Notes under the pieces: model-generated | Seen by the model: only the letters and a program-made list of their open reading frames with translations | What the model was told of the DNA's origin: nothing | The model's database searches: none | NCBI GenBank assembly: GCA_045805505.1 | Contig: JBJMLA010000153.1 | Coordinates: 1-64,000, forward strand | Reading direction: 5' to 3' | Length of the DNA: 64,000 bases | Source of the DNA: BP-464 sp045805505 | Lineage (GTDB): Bacteria; Actinomycetota; Thermoleophilia; Solirubrobacterales; Solirubrobacteraceae | Shown: positions 50,625 through 58,814 of the stretch, piece after piece | Numbering within the stretch: position 1 is the first letter of the stretch | Layout: every line of letters starts with the position of its first letter | Made by a program: the position numbers and the translations under genes

Positions 50625-51742
50625 ACCAGCAGCGCGGCCAGGAGTTCGGCCGGCCGCTCGTCGATCGGGCGGCCGAGCAGCGCCTCGGCGGACTTCACGC
50701 GCTTGGCCACCGTGTTCTCGTGGACGCCGAGCAGCGCGGCGGCGCGCCGCGGCGAGCCCTGCGTGCGCAGCACCGCGAGGACCGTCTCGGCGATGCGGCC
50801 GTCGTCGGCGGCGAGGCCGCGCAGCTCGCGCGCCGCGAACGCCCGCGCCTGCGGGAGATCGGCGGTCAGCAGGGCGGTCAGCGCGATCTCCTCGTAGGCC
50901 GTCGGCCCGTCGAGCCTCGCCAGACGAGCCACCCGCTCGGCTTCGGTCGCCTCGCGGTGGGTGGCGCGGAAGCCGTCGATCCCCGAGGCGCGGGTTCCGT
51001 GCGCGACGCGGGTTCCCGGCTCGGCGGCCGCGAGGTCGAGCGCGTCGGGATGACACCAGCCCGCCGTGACTCCCTCGCGCAGCGGGATCAGCAGCGCGGA
51101 CGCGCCGCCGATCGCGGGGGCGGCGGGCTCGTCGGCGGTGGTCCAGACCACGAAGCCGACGTGCTCGCGGCGCAGGTCGTAGCCGAGCCGCGCGGAGGCC
51201 GCGGCGACGTCGACCGGGTCGCCGTCGAGCACGCTCTGGACGGTCTCGCGGCGCACCGCGTCGGCGCTGCGCACCCAGCGGTCGCGCTCGGCGGTGAAGC
51301 GCTCCAGGACGCTGCTCATCATCACCTCACCGGTCGCGAAGGTCGCGTCGCTGAGCGCCTCCACGGCGCCGGCGACCGCGTCCGGGTCGGCGATGCGGCG
51401 GCGGATGCCCGCGACCGCGATGCGCCACAGCTCGTGCTGCGCGACGCGATAGCTGCGGGCCAGCTCGGACATCGGGATGTTGCGGCGGGCCAGCTCGCGC
51501 GCGAACGCCACGCTCTGCGCGGGTGGCACGGCGTCCTGCAACGCGACGGCGCCCGTCGTGATGTCGCCGAGCAGCAGGAGGTTGGCCACGGCGCTCGAGC
51601 GCGCCAGCTCGCGCAGATCGGCGTCGTCGCGCAGCAGCGGCATCCCGCGCTCGAGCGCGGCGATCGTCAGGTCGGCCAGCCGCCCGGCCCCGGGACCGCT
51701 GAGCTCGGCGGCGAGCACGTCCTGCCACGTCGCTTCCGCCAT
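50591..51742 (-). CDS. PucR/CdaR-family transcriptional regulator
   Basis: A 383-residue regulator: an N-terminal sensory region (about 1-150), a GGDEF-like middle region (about 165-270) and the C-terminal PucR helix-turn-helix, RTQGSPRRAAALLGVHENTVAKRVKSAEALLG in parts (about residues 326-357). It is divergent from the secreted GH31 glycosidase, with a shared bidirectional promoter and only 21 bp between start codons, so control of that gene and of itself is a natural guess. TAAGCT lies 6 nt before the ATG at 51742. Confidence 0.9.
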   Translation of the reverse strand: MAEATWQDVLAAELSGPGAGRLADLTIAALERGMPLLRDDADLRELARSSAVANLLLLGDITTGAVALQDAVPPAQSVAFARELARRNIPMSELARSYRVAQHELWRIAVAGIRRRIADPDAVAGAVEALSDATFATGEVMMSSVLERFTAERDRWVRSADAVRRETVQSVLDGDPVDVAAASARLGYDLRREHVGFVVWTTADEPAAPAIGGASALLIPLREGVTAGWCHPDALDLAAAEPGTRVAHGTRASGIDGFRATHREATEAERVARLARLDGPTAYEEIALTALLTADLPQARAFAARELRGLAADDGRIAETVLAVLRTQGSPRRAAALLGVHENTVAKRVKSAEALLGRPIDERPAELLAALLVQRALPGEQVR

Positions 51743-51748
51743 GCCGGG

Positions 51749-51758
51749 AGCTTACGGT
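51749..51758. promoter_or_regulatory. Bidirectional promoter, two -10 boxes sharing one TA
   Basis: The ten bases AGCTTACGGT read TACGGT on the plus strand (51753-51758, 5 nt before the ATG at 51764) and TAAGCT on the minus strand (51754-51749, 6 nt before the ATG at 51742). One TA serves both. Only 21 bp separate the start codons, so both transcripts must be leaderless or nearly so. Confidence 0.7.
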
Positions 51759-51763
51759 CCACA

Positions 51764-53953
51764 ATGCCGGAGATGCGCGCGCTGCCCCTCGCTCTGCTCG
51801 CCCTCGCCGCGGGCCCACCGCCGGCCACCGCAGCGGTCCAGATCGGCGACGAGGCGATCGTGGTGACCACGCCGGCGGGAACGCGGGCCACGATCACCCG
51901 GACGCCGCTGGCCATCGCCTTCCAGGACGCCCGCGGCCGCAGCGTGCTCGCCTCGCAGCCCGGCAGCGGGAGCGCTCTCGTCCCGCCGATCCCGCAGCAG
52001 CAGTTCGGCGCGCAGACCGCGCCGCCGCCGGCGCTCTACGCGCCGCTCTCGTTCCTCGTCGGCAGCCAGTCCTTCGCCGTATTCGGGGCGCAGCAGTGGC
52101 AGGGCGACCTGCAATCGGTCACGCAGCAGGGCATCAAGTACGCGGCGACCGGCGTGGTGAGCGCAGAGGCGCGCGGCGACGGCGCCGAGGTCGTGCTGGC
52201 CACGAGCGACCCGAGCGGCCGGACGCTGACCCTGACCGTCGCGCCGCATGGCCGCGCCGGCCTGCGGATCCATGCCGGCGGCGACGGGATCGCCACGATG
52301 GCGGCGTCGTTCGCCACGCCGCCCGGCGAGGCGTTTCGCGGGTTCGGCGGGCGCCACAACAGCCTCGACCAGCGGGGCGGCGAGTTCTACGACTGGCTGG
52401 CGCAGGAGAACCTCAGCTCCGGCAGCGCGGGCGGCCTGACCGCGCAGACCAACGGCGAGACCTACACGTTCCCCAACGGCGAGCACGCGGCCTACTACGT
52501 CCAGTCCGCGTTCGTCTCGCCCGGCCGCTACGGGTTCGTCTATGACCGCAGCGAGCCGGCCCACTGGCGGCTGGCCTCCGACCGCGCCGATGCGTGGCAG
52601 GTCGAGACGGCCGGACCGGCGCTCGACTACACCGTCATCCCCGCGGGCGCGAAGGCCGCCGTCCGGGCGGTCAGCGCGATCACCGGCCGGCATCCCGTGC
52701 CGCCGCGCTGGGCGTTCGGGACGATCCTCGACCGCCTCGTGAAGTTCCCCAGCGACCCGGCGGCCGACCACCTGGCCAACGTCGAGTCCGACCTCGCCGA
52801 CCTGCACGGGGTCAGGCTGTCGGGGTACCGCATCGAGGGCTGGCAGTTCCTGGACCGCACGCGCCTGAAGGCGCTGATCGCCCAGCTGCGCGGGCGCGGC
52901 ATCCACCCGATGCTCTACTTCCGGCTCTTCGTCGGCAAGGACACGATCGGCACCGACGATCCGCGCGCCTACGACGAGGCGCTGGCCAAGGGCTACGTCG
53001 CCACGCACGCCGACGGCTCGCCCTACACCTACATCTCGAACTTCAACGCCGACGGCGCGGTGATCGACTTCACCAACCCGGCCGCGGTCGCGTGGTGGAA
53101 GGGGCGCATCCGCGAGGCGATCGACCTGGGCGCCGACGGCTTCATGCAGGACTTCGGCGAGCAGGTCATGGCGGACATGCACTTCCACGACGGCTCCACC
53201 GGCGTGACGATGCACAATCGGCTGGCGGGCCTCGCGCACCGGGCGACGCGCGAGGTCATCGCCGAGTACCCGGGGCGGCAGATCTGGTTCTACACGCGCG
53301 CGGGGCACAACGGCGCGGCGCGGTACGAGGGCGCCAACTTCCCCGGCGACGAGACGACGGACTGGTCGCGCTCGACCGGGCTGGCGTCGCTGACCACCGA
53401 CATGCTCAACCGCGCGATCGGTGGCGCGTTCGGCTTCACCACCGACATCGGAGGCTTCTTCGACGTGGGCCCGTACCAGCCGACGAGCGAAGAGCTGTTC
53501 GTCCGCTGGACCGAGTGGGCGGCGCTCTCGCCGTTCTTCCGCGTCCACGGCTCGGTCGGCGCGGGGACGCACACGCCGTGGTCCTACGGCGCCGCCACGC
53601 TGCGGACGTTCAAGCGCTACGCCGCGCTGCACCGGCGCGCCGTGCCGCTGATCCGGCGGCTGTGGGCGCGCGGGCGCCGCACGGGCATCCCGCCGACGCG
53701 GCCGCTGTGGCTGGCCGCCCCCGGCGATGCCCGCGCCGCCGCGCAGGACCAGGAGTGGATGCTCGGCGACGACGTCCTCGTCGCGCCCGTGGTGACGGAG
53801 GGCGCGGGCGCACGCGAGGTCTACCTGCCCGGCGGGTGCTGGCGGCGCGCGGGCACGGGCCCGCGACTGCAGGGGCGCCGGGCGGTCACGGCGAAAGCCA
53901 CGCTCGAGCAGCTGCCGTGGTTCGTGCGTTGTGGCACGCGACCGTTCGGGTAA
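51764..53953 (+). CDS. Secreted glycoside hydrolase family 31 enzyme
   Basis: A 729-residue GH31 alpha-glycosidase. Signal peptide residues 1-23. An N-terminal beta-domain includes FRGFGGRHNSLDQRG. The (beta/alpha)8 barrel has the nucleophile Asp463 in ADGFMQDFGEQV and the acid/base Asp529 in FPGDETTDWSRS. ALSPFFRVHGSVG and a C-terminal beta domain follow. FMQDFGE resembles the sulfoquinovosidase/alpha-xylosidase-like branch more than classic alpha-glucosidases, so the glycan is uncertain. The ATG at 51764 or 51773 (MRALPL) may be the start. It is divergent from PucR. Confidence 0.92.
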   Translation: MPEMRALPLALLALAAGPPPATAAVQIGDEAIVVTTPAGTRATITRTPLAIAFQDARGRSVLASQPGSGSALVPPIPQQQFGAQTAPPPALYAPLSFLVGSQSFAVFGAQQWQGDLQSVTQQGIKYAATGVVSAEARGDGAEVVLATSDPSGRTLTLTVAPHGRAGLRIHAGGDGIATMAASFATPPGEAFRGFGGRHNSLDQRGGEFYDWLAQENLSSGSAGGLTAQTNGETYTFPNGEHAAYYVQSAFVSPGRYGFVYDRSEPAHWRLASDRADAWQVETAGPALDYTVIPAGAKAAVRAVSAITGRHPVPPRWAFGTILDRLVKFPSDPAADHLANVESDLADLHGVRLSGYRIEGWQFLDRTRLKALIAQLRGRGIHPMLYFRLFVGKDTIGTDDPRAYDEALAKGYVATHADGSPYTYISNFNADGAVIDFTNPAAVAWWKGRIREAIDLGADGFMQDFGEQVMADMHFHDGSTGVTMHNRLAGLAHRATREVIAEYPGRQIWFYTRAGHNGAARYEGANFPGDETTDWSRSTGLASLTTDMLNRAIGGAFGFTTDIGGFFDVGPYQPTSEELFVRWTEWAALSPFFRVHGSVGAGTHTPWSYGAATLRTFKRYAALHRRAVPLIRRLWARGRRTGIPPTRPLWLAAPGDARAAAQDQEWMLGDDVLVAPVVTEGAGAREVYLPGGCWRRAGTGPRLQGRRAVTAKATLEQLPWFVRCGTRPFG

Positions 53954-53969
53954 CCCGGCTGCCGAGGTC

Positions 53970-54368
53970 ATGGCCACGGACCGGATCGATCTGCGTCTCC
54001 CCGCACAACCAGACTCGATCCCGCGGATCCGCCGGGCCGTCGTCGCGTTCGCTGTCGATCACGGCTACGACGACCCGCACGCGGTGGGCCTGGCCGTCAC
54101 CGAGGCGGCGACCAACGCGGTCCTGCACGCCTACGTCGGCGGCGCCGCGGGCGACGTGCGCGCGGTCGCGTGCGCGGAGGAGGATGCGCTCGTCGTGATC
54201 GTCCGCGACTGGGGCGGCGGAATGGGCCCGCGGCTCGACACGCCCGGGCTCGGGCTGGGCCTGCCGACGATCGCCACGCTGGCCTCGTCGTTCGACGTCG
54301 AGGCGGCCGACGGCACCGGGACCCTGCTGCGCATGCATTTCTCCCGGATTCCGACCCCGGCTGCCTAG
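53970..54368 (+). CDS. Anti-sigma-type serine kinase/ATP-binding protein (HATPase)
   Basis: A 132-residue GHKL ATPase of the SpoIIAB/RsbW group. N-box: VTEAATNAVLHAY (about 46-58). G1: VRDWGGGMG. G2: GLGLGLPTIATLASSFDVE. Then GTGTLLRMHF. Such proteins bind a sigma factor or phosphorylate an anti-anti-sigma partner; neither partner is next to it. GAGG precedes the ATG at 53970; it lies 16 bp after the GH31 gene. The TAG stop provides the first bases of the next gene's -10 box. Confidence 0.9.
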   Translation: MATDRIDLRLPAQPDSIPRIRRAVVAFAVDHGYDDPHAVGLAVTEAATNAVLHAYVGGAAGDVRAVACAEEDALVVIVRDWGGGMGPRLDTPGLGLGLPTIATLASSFDVEAADGTGTLLRMHFSRIPTPAA

Positions 54369-54371
54369 CAT
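54366..54371 (+). promoter_or_regulatory. -10 box formed by the upstream stop codon
   Basis: TAGCAT begins with the TAG stop of the HATPase gene (54366-54368) and lies 7 nt before the ATG at 54379, which makes the overlapping ATG at 54370 unlikely as start. Confidence 0.5.
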
Positions 54372-54378
54372 GGCGCGG

Positions 54379-55953
54379 ATGCTCCGCGTTCGCTGCCTTC
54401 CGCTCGCCGCTGCCCTGCTCGCCTGTGCCGCTCCGGCCGCCGCAGAGACGGGTCCCAAGCCGACCGCCGGCGTGACCCGCACGGTCCTGCTGGCCGGCAA
54501 CAACTGGGACGGCACGACCGACGTCATCGACCCCTACACGCTCGAGCGCCTCGACCGCATCAACGTGATCCCCGACAAGGAGGCGCGCGAGGCCGAGATC
54601 ATGCTCGACCCGGTCAAGACCGCGTACTTCCAGCTCATCCGCCAGCAGGTCGGCGAGGGCCACGACCAGTACAACGACGACGTCTTCAGCTCCCATGACG
54701 GCCGCACCATCTACGTGTCGCGCCCGAGCTTCGCGGATGTCGTCTCGATCGACCTGGCCACCAAGGCCATCGTCTGGCGCACGCCCGTCGGCGGCTATCG
54801 CGCCGACCACATGGCGATCTCGCCCGACGGGACCAAGCTGCTCGTCTCGGCCTCGACCGCGAACGTCGTCGATCAGATCGACACCGCGACCGGGAAGATC
54901 ACCGGGTCGTGGGCATCGGGCGACTCGCCGCACGAGAGCAACTACATCAACGGCGGCAAGACGATCCTGCACGCGAGCATCGGGCGCGTCTACCTGCCCA
55001 ACGACTCGCCCGAGGAGGACGCGACGCTGAAGGGCAAGCGCGTCTTCCAGGTCGTCGACGCCGACACGCTCGAGGTCAAGAAGACGCTCGACATGGGGGC
55101 CAAGCTCGCGGAGGCCGGGTTCCCCGACATGAGCTCGGCGGTGCGCCCGATGGCCATCGCGCCCGACGAGCGCCACCTGTACTTCCAGGTCTCGTTCTTC
55201 CACGGCTTCGTCGAGTACGACCTTCAGACCGACAAGGTCCTGCGCATCGCCAAGCTGCCCGTCAGCGAGGAGACGCAGAAGCTCCAGCGCTCGGACTACC
55301 TGCTCGACTCGGCCCACCACGGCCTGGCGATCAACCCGCAGGGCACGCAGCTGTGCGTCGCCGGCACCATGTCGAACTACGGCGCGATCGTCGACCGCAA
55401 GACGTTCGCCTACAAGCGCATCGACGGCATCTCCAAGCCGTACTGGTCGACCAACAGCTACACGGGCCGCCAGTGCTACATCTCCGGCAGCGGCGACGAC
55501 GCCGTGTGGGTCGTCTCCTACGCGGCGGGCAAGAAGCTGGCGAAGATCCCGGTCGGCGATCACCCGCAGCGCCTGCGCAACGGCGTCGCCCGGCTCGACA
55601 TCTACCCGCGCACCGGCAACGCCGCGAACGAGAAGTTCGACTTCCGCCTGAAGGCGCCGAAGGTCGCGTTCACCATCGGCAACGCGCGCGAGGCGATCTC
55701 CTGCCGCGCGGCGGGCACGACGGACCTGCGGCTGGCCGACTGCCTGATCCGGATCGTCAAGGGCGCCACCACGCTGGCGGCCGGGGAGCGCATCGTTCGC
55801 AACAGCAACGGGTTCGGTGTTGATGTGGACCTGACGCCGGCCGGCACCAAGCGCCTCAAGGGGCACCGCATGAAGGCGACGCTCGTCGCGCTGGGCACCG
55901 ACAGCCTGGGCCGGACCAAGACCGTGCGCCGGAAGGTCACGCTGGTCGGCTGA
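54379..55953 (+). CDS. Secreted YncE-like beta-propeller protein
   Basis: A 524-residue exported protein. Signal peptide residues 1-22 (LPLAAALLACAAPAAA). Seven-bladed-propeller repeats of the YncE/YVTN kind follow: GTTDVIDPYTLERLDRINVI, TIYVSRPSFADVVSIDLATKA, TKLLVSASTANVVDQIDTATG, RHLYFQVSFFHGFVEYDLQTD and DDAVWVVSYAAGKKLAKIPVG. After about residue 425 comes the basic beta-sandwich tail (AISCRAAGTTDLRL to RRKVTLVG). The ligand is unknown. It overlaps the next gene by one base (TGATG). Confidence 0.87.
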   Translation: MLRVRCLPLAAALLACAAPAAAETGPKPTAGVTRTVLLAGNNWDGTTDVIDPYTLERLDRINVIPDKEAREAEIMLDPVKTAYFQLIRQQVGEGHDQYNDDVFSSHDGRTIYVSRPSFADVVSIDLATKAIVWRTPVGGYRADHMAISPDGTKLLVSASTANVVDQIDTATGKITGSWASGDSPHESNYINGGKTILHASIGRVYLPNDSPEEDATLKGKRVFQVVDADTLEVKKTLDMGAKLAEAGFPDMSSAVRPMAIAPDERHLYFQVSFFHGFVEYDLQTDKVLRIAKLPVSEETQKLQRSDYLLDSAHHGLAINPQGTQLCVAGTMSNYGAIVDRKTFAYKRIDGISKPYWSTNSYTGRQCYISGSGDDAVWVVSYAAGKKLAKIPVGDHPQRLRNGVARLDIYPRTGNAANEKFDFRLKAPKVAFTIGNAREAISCRAAGTTDLRLADCLIRIVKGATTLAAGERIVRNSNGFGVDVDLTPAGTKRLKGHRMKATLVALGTDSLGRTKTVRRKVTLVG

Positions 55954-57521
55954 TGATCGCGGCCGCCCAGGCACCCGAGCCGGTCGCGGTCCCCAAGTCG
56001 TGTCAGTTCGCGGCGCTGAAGTCCGCGCGCCCGCAGACCACCGATCCGACGTCGTTCGAGGACGACCCGGCGGTCGTTCTCGCGCCGGGGCGCTATGTCG
56101 CGATCGAGGGCGTCAAGGTCGTGATGCGGCGCGGCAAGAAGGTGATCGCCGCCGCGTCGCTGGACCGGCTCTCGACGTCCGGTGGCGTCGTGCGGATGCT
56201 CCCGCCGGGCGGGACCGGCACGCTGAACATCCCGCAGGGCAACGTGACGATCCGCGTGACCGGCACGCGCGCCGCCGCGTGCCCCGAGCGGGCGGTCGAC
56301 CACGCCAACGGCTGGTCGTTCTCCGCGCCCAGCCTGGCCGTGCGCGCGGCCCCGGCGACCACGTTCGTCGAGGACGCGCGCCTGTCGGGCCTGCGGCTCT
56401 ACCTGCGCAGCGTCGGCGACCGGGTGGTGCGCGGCGTCCGCGCGACGCTGCTGCGCTCGAACGGCAAGGCGATCGCCACCGGCAAGGTCTCCAGCGCGCT
56501 GCAGGACGGCACGATCCTCGACGTCGACGTCCCCGACTCGCTGGACGCCGGCCGCTACCGGGTGCGCTTCAGCGGCCGCCCCGCGGGCTCGTCGCGCTCG
56601 CGGACGTGGACGACCGATCTGGTGCTCGGATCGCGCGGCGGACCGGGCTCGCCGCCGGTCGACCAGGCCGCCGGCGTCTCCGAGCAGCACGTCAGCGTCG
56701 ACTGGGACCACAACCGCGCCGGTGGGCGCGACACCGCCGGGTTCGTCGCGCCGGGCATCGGCTACGGCGAGATCGTCTGCGGCTTCCAGCAGCAGCATGT
56801 GCGCTTCTACCCCAACGACGTCGGCCGCGAGCAGTCGATGATGCTGTGGACGTACAAGAATTGGCAGGAGAACAGCGAGAAGTCGATCCGCGAGTCGACG
56901 CACACGCAGTTCACGGGGCCCAGCTTCCAGGAGGGACTCAACAAGTTCTCGCCACCCGAGAAGCACATGACCGGCGAGTACGAGGGCCTGATCACCGATC
57001 GCGGTGTGCTCGACGAGCCGTTCGCGACGCTGCTGGCGCCGCCGACCTACATCAAGGTCAGCTGGACCTGGGACTTCAGCGATCCGAGCGACTCGAGCTG
57101 CCACGTCGACGCGACGCTCGTGACCGAGAACGGCTCGACGGGCTCGGACCGGCCGCTGGCCCGCTCGCTGCAGGTCGTCTGGCGCGGCGACCCGAACGCC
57201 GCGGGACACGACGTCGTCACCTCGTCGGTGCCGGGCGTCGGGACCATGACGCTGACCTGCGAGGCCTCGCCCGGCGGCACCCGCACGCTGCGGATCGATC
57301 CGGCCGAGCTCGGCGGCGGGGTCACCGTGCGCGAGGGCGGGGAGGACAAGCTGACCAACTACGCGTCGGGCCCGCTCGTCGTGCCGCTGCCCAACAACGG
57401 CCAGCTGTCGATCGGGCTGTTCGGTGGCGCGTCCGTGCTCGTGTCGAGCCGCTGGAAGGTCAACGACCCCAAGCCCGGCGAGAACTGGTGCCGGACGGGG
57501 GCGCAGGTCATCGTCCGGTAG
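55953..57521 (+). CDS. Protein of unknown function, cysteine-containing, no signal peptide
   Basis: A 522-residue protein I cannot assign. Residues 15-110 and 140-215 look like beta-rich domains (LYLRSVGDRVVRGVRATLLRS). Residues 225-522 form a third region with scattered Cys (CGFQQQHVRFYPNDVG, SSCHVDATLVTENG, LTCEASPGG, NWCRTGAQVIVR). The amino-acid style and neighbours suggest an exported protein, yet the N-terminus MIAAAQAPEPVAVPKSC has no signal-peptide core. It is translated by TGATG coupling from the upstream secreted propeller. Confidence 0.72.
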   Translation: MIAAAQAPEPVAVPKSCQFAALKSARPQTTDPTSFEDDPAVVLAPGRYVAIEGVKVVMRRGKKVIAAASLDRLSTSGGVVRMLPPGGTGTLNIPQGNVTIRVTGTRAAACPERAVDHANGWSFSAPSLAVRAAPATTFVEDARLSGLRLYLRSVGDRVVRGVRATLLRSNGKAIATGKVSSALQDGTILDVDVPDSLDAGRYRVRFSGRPAGSSRSRTWTTDLVLGSRGGPGSPPVDQAAGVSEQHVSVDWDHNRAGGRDTAGFVAPGIGYGEIVCGFQQQHVRFYPNDVGREQSMMLWTYKNWQENSEKSIRESTHTQFTGPSFQEGLNKFSPPEKHMTGEYEGLITDRGVLDEPFATLLAPPTYIKVSWTWDFSDPSDSSCHVDATLVTENGSTGSDRPLARSLQVVWRGDPNAAGHDVVTSSVPGVGTMTLTCEASPGGTRTLRIDPAELGGGVTVREGGEDKLTNYASGPLVVPLPNNGQLSIGLFGGASVLVSSRWKVNDPKPGENWCRTGAQVIVR

Positions 57522-57535
57522 GAGCTCACGCGCCG

Positions 57536-57541
57536 TACCGT
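57536..57541 (+). promoter_or_regulatory. -10 box TACCGT before azlC
   Basis: TACCGT lies 10 nt before the ATG at 57552; the GTG at 57540 overlaps the box and is therefore a less likely start. Confidence 0.4.
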
Positions 57542-57551
57542 GCCGCAGCGC

Positions 57552-58226
57552 ATGGACCGCCGGCGCATCATCCGCTCCTCGCTCGCCATCGGCGCGGCGA
57601 CCGGTGCCTACGCGGTGTCCTACGGGGTGCTCGCGGTGGCCTCCGGTCTCTCGGTGGCCAAGACGTGCGCGCTGTCGCTGCTGGTCTTCACCGGGGCGTC
57701 GCAGTTCGCGGTGGTCGGCAGCCTCGGTGCGGGAGCGAGCCTGGCCGCGGCGCTCGGGCCGGCGCTGCTGCTCGCGGCCCGCAACGGCGTCTACGGGCTG
57801 GCGCTCGTTCCCGTCCTGCGCGGAAGCCGCGCGCGGCGCGCGGTGGAGTCGCAGCTGATCATCGACGAGTCGACGGCGATGGCCCGCGCGCAGGAAGACT
57901 CCGCCGCCGCGCACCTCGCCTTCCTCGCGACCGGCGTGAGCGTGTTCGTCTTCTGGAACGCCGGGACGCTCGCGGGCGCGCTGCTCGGCGGCAGCCTCGG
58001 CGACCCGAAGGCGCTCGGCCTCGACGCGATGTTCCCGGCGGCGTTCCTGGCCCTGCTCGCCCCGCAGGTCCGCTCGCCCGAAGCGCGGCTCGCCGCGATC
58101 TGCGGCGGCGCGCTCGCGCTCGCGCTCGTGCCGTTCGCGCCGGTCGGCGTGCCCGTCCTGGCGTCGGTGCTCGGCGTCGTCCCGGCCGTCCGCGCCCTGC
58201 GCCGCGCGAGCCCGGAGCCCGCATGA
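57552..58226 (+). CDS. azlC: AzlC-family branched-chain amino acid exporter, large subunit
   Basis: A 224-residue membrane protein with about six helices. AzlC marks are GAYAVSYGVLAVASGLSVAKTCALSLLVFTGASQFAVVG (in parts, about 19-57), ARNGVYGLALVP and AMFPAAFLALLAPQ. With AzlD it exports branched-chain amino acids or their analogues. The start is the ATG at 57552. AzlD follows with a 4-bp overlap (ATGA). Confidence 0.92.
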   Translation: MDRRRIIRSSLAIGAATGAYAVSYGVLAVASGLSVAKTCALSLLVFTGASQFAVVGSLGAGASLAAALGPALLLAARNGVYGLALVPVLRGSRARRAVESQLIIDESTAMARAQEDSAAAHLAFLATGVSVFVFWNAGTLAGALLGGSLGDPKALGLDAMFPAAFLALLAPQVRSPEARLAAICGGALALALVPFAPVGVPVLASVLGVVPAVRALRRASPEPA

Positions 58227-58525
58227 GCTGGCCCGCGCTGCTCGCGTTCGCCGCGGCGACGTACGCCATGAAGGCGATCGGCCCGCTGGTCATCGGCGCC
58301 CGTCCGCTGCGCCCGCGGCTCGAGCAGGTGCTCGGCCTCCTCGCCGTCCCGCTGCTCGCCGGCCTCATCCTCGTCCAGACGTTCGACGGCGGCGAGCGGA
58401 TCGTCGCCGACGCCCGCGTCCCCGCGCTCGCCGTCGCCGCCCTGCTCGTCTGGCGCCGCGCGCCGTTCCTCGTCGTCGTGCTCGCCGCCGCCGCGACGGC
58501 GGCGCTGCTGCGCGCGGTGGCGTGA
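58223..58525 (+). CDS. azlD: AzlD-family branched-chain amino acid exporter, small subunit
   Basis: A 100-residue membrane protein with about four short hydrophobic segments. It has TYAMKAIGPLVIG, LEQVLGLLAVPLLAGLILVQTF and the final PALAVAALLVWRRAPFLVVVLAAAATAALLR in parts. It is the usual partner of AzlC, to which it is translationally coupled. A 343-bp repeat-rich region follows its stop. Confidence 0.91.
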   Translation: MSWPALLAFAAATYAMKAIGPLVIGARPLRPRLEQVLGLLAVPLLAGLILVQTFDGGERIVADARVPALAVAALLVWRRAPFLVVVLAAAATAALLRAVA

Positions 58526-58550
58526 CGCGGGCGCCGGGAGACTCGCACGC

Positions 58551-58587
58551 CTGACGAAACGTCTGGCATACGACGCTTTCGTCAGCG
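58551..58587. repeat. Repeat A, copy 1 (37 bp, hairpin-forming)
   Basis: Starts CTGACGAAACGTC and ends GACGCTTTCGTCAGCG. The 9-bp arms CTGACGAAA (58551-58559) and TTTCGTCAG (58577-58585) pair exactly, with a further CGTC/GACG after one bulged base. Identical to 58773-58809. Confidence 0.85.
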
Positions 58588-58607
58588 GGCCACGGCGCGC
58601 CGAGCGA

Positions 58608-58650
58608 CCGCGTGACGTTTCGCGGGGTAGTCCCACGGTACGTCACGCGG
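58608..58650. repeat. Inverted repeat with 10-bp arms inside cassette 1
   Basis: CCGCGTGACG (58608-58617) and CGTCACGCGG (58641-58650) are exact complements around a 23-nt loop. It is part of a stretch that is present between A1 and B1 but absent between A2 and B2. Confidence 0.75.
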
Positions 58651-58660
58651 ACGAGTGGTG

Positions 58661-58713
58661 CGGCCGACGGTCACGTCCGAAAGCCGCCAGCAACCGGCCG
58701 GGCGGTGTGCGAC
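58661..58713. repeat. Repeat B, copy 1 (53 bp)
   Basis: Starts CGGCCGACGGTCACGTCC and ends GGCGGTGTGCGAC. It differs from copy 2 (58815-58867) at one position (G for A). Confidence 0.85.
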
Positions 58714-58723
58714 CCGCCATCTC

Positions 58724-58764
58724 CGGGCTGAGAAGGCAGCGATAGTCGCTGCCTTCTCAGCCCG
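58724..58764. terminator. Perfect 19-bp-arm hairpin with TAG loop
   Basis: Left arm 58724-58742 (CGGGCTGAGAAGGCAGCGA), loop TAG 58743-58745, right arm 58746-58764. The arms are exact complements. There is no T-run after it, so a role as terminator, RNA-processing site or remnant mobile element cannot be separated. Confidence 0.7.
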
Positions 58765-58772
58765 CCGCGCGT

Positions 58773-58809
58773 CTGACGAAACGTCTGGCATACGACGCTT
58801 TCGTCAGCG
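58773..58809. repeat. Repeat A, copy 2 (37 bp, hairpin-forming)
   Basis: Exact copy of 58551-58587, followed after 5 bp by repeat B copy 2. Confidence 0.85.
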
Positions 58810-58814
58810 AGCCG

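Noticed and set aside
47135..53953. Very long 2272-codon plus-strand frame
   Set aside because: It reads through the DUF2236, methyltransferase, propeller and PucR genes in the wrong frame; only the part from 51764 (GH31) is real.
58582..58791. Minus-strand frames in the A/B repeat region (starting MPDVSSDARR and a similar copy)
   Set aside because: Their similarity comes from the DNA repeat itself; no ribosome-binding site or family match. Kept as repeats, not genes.
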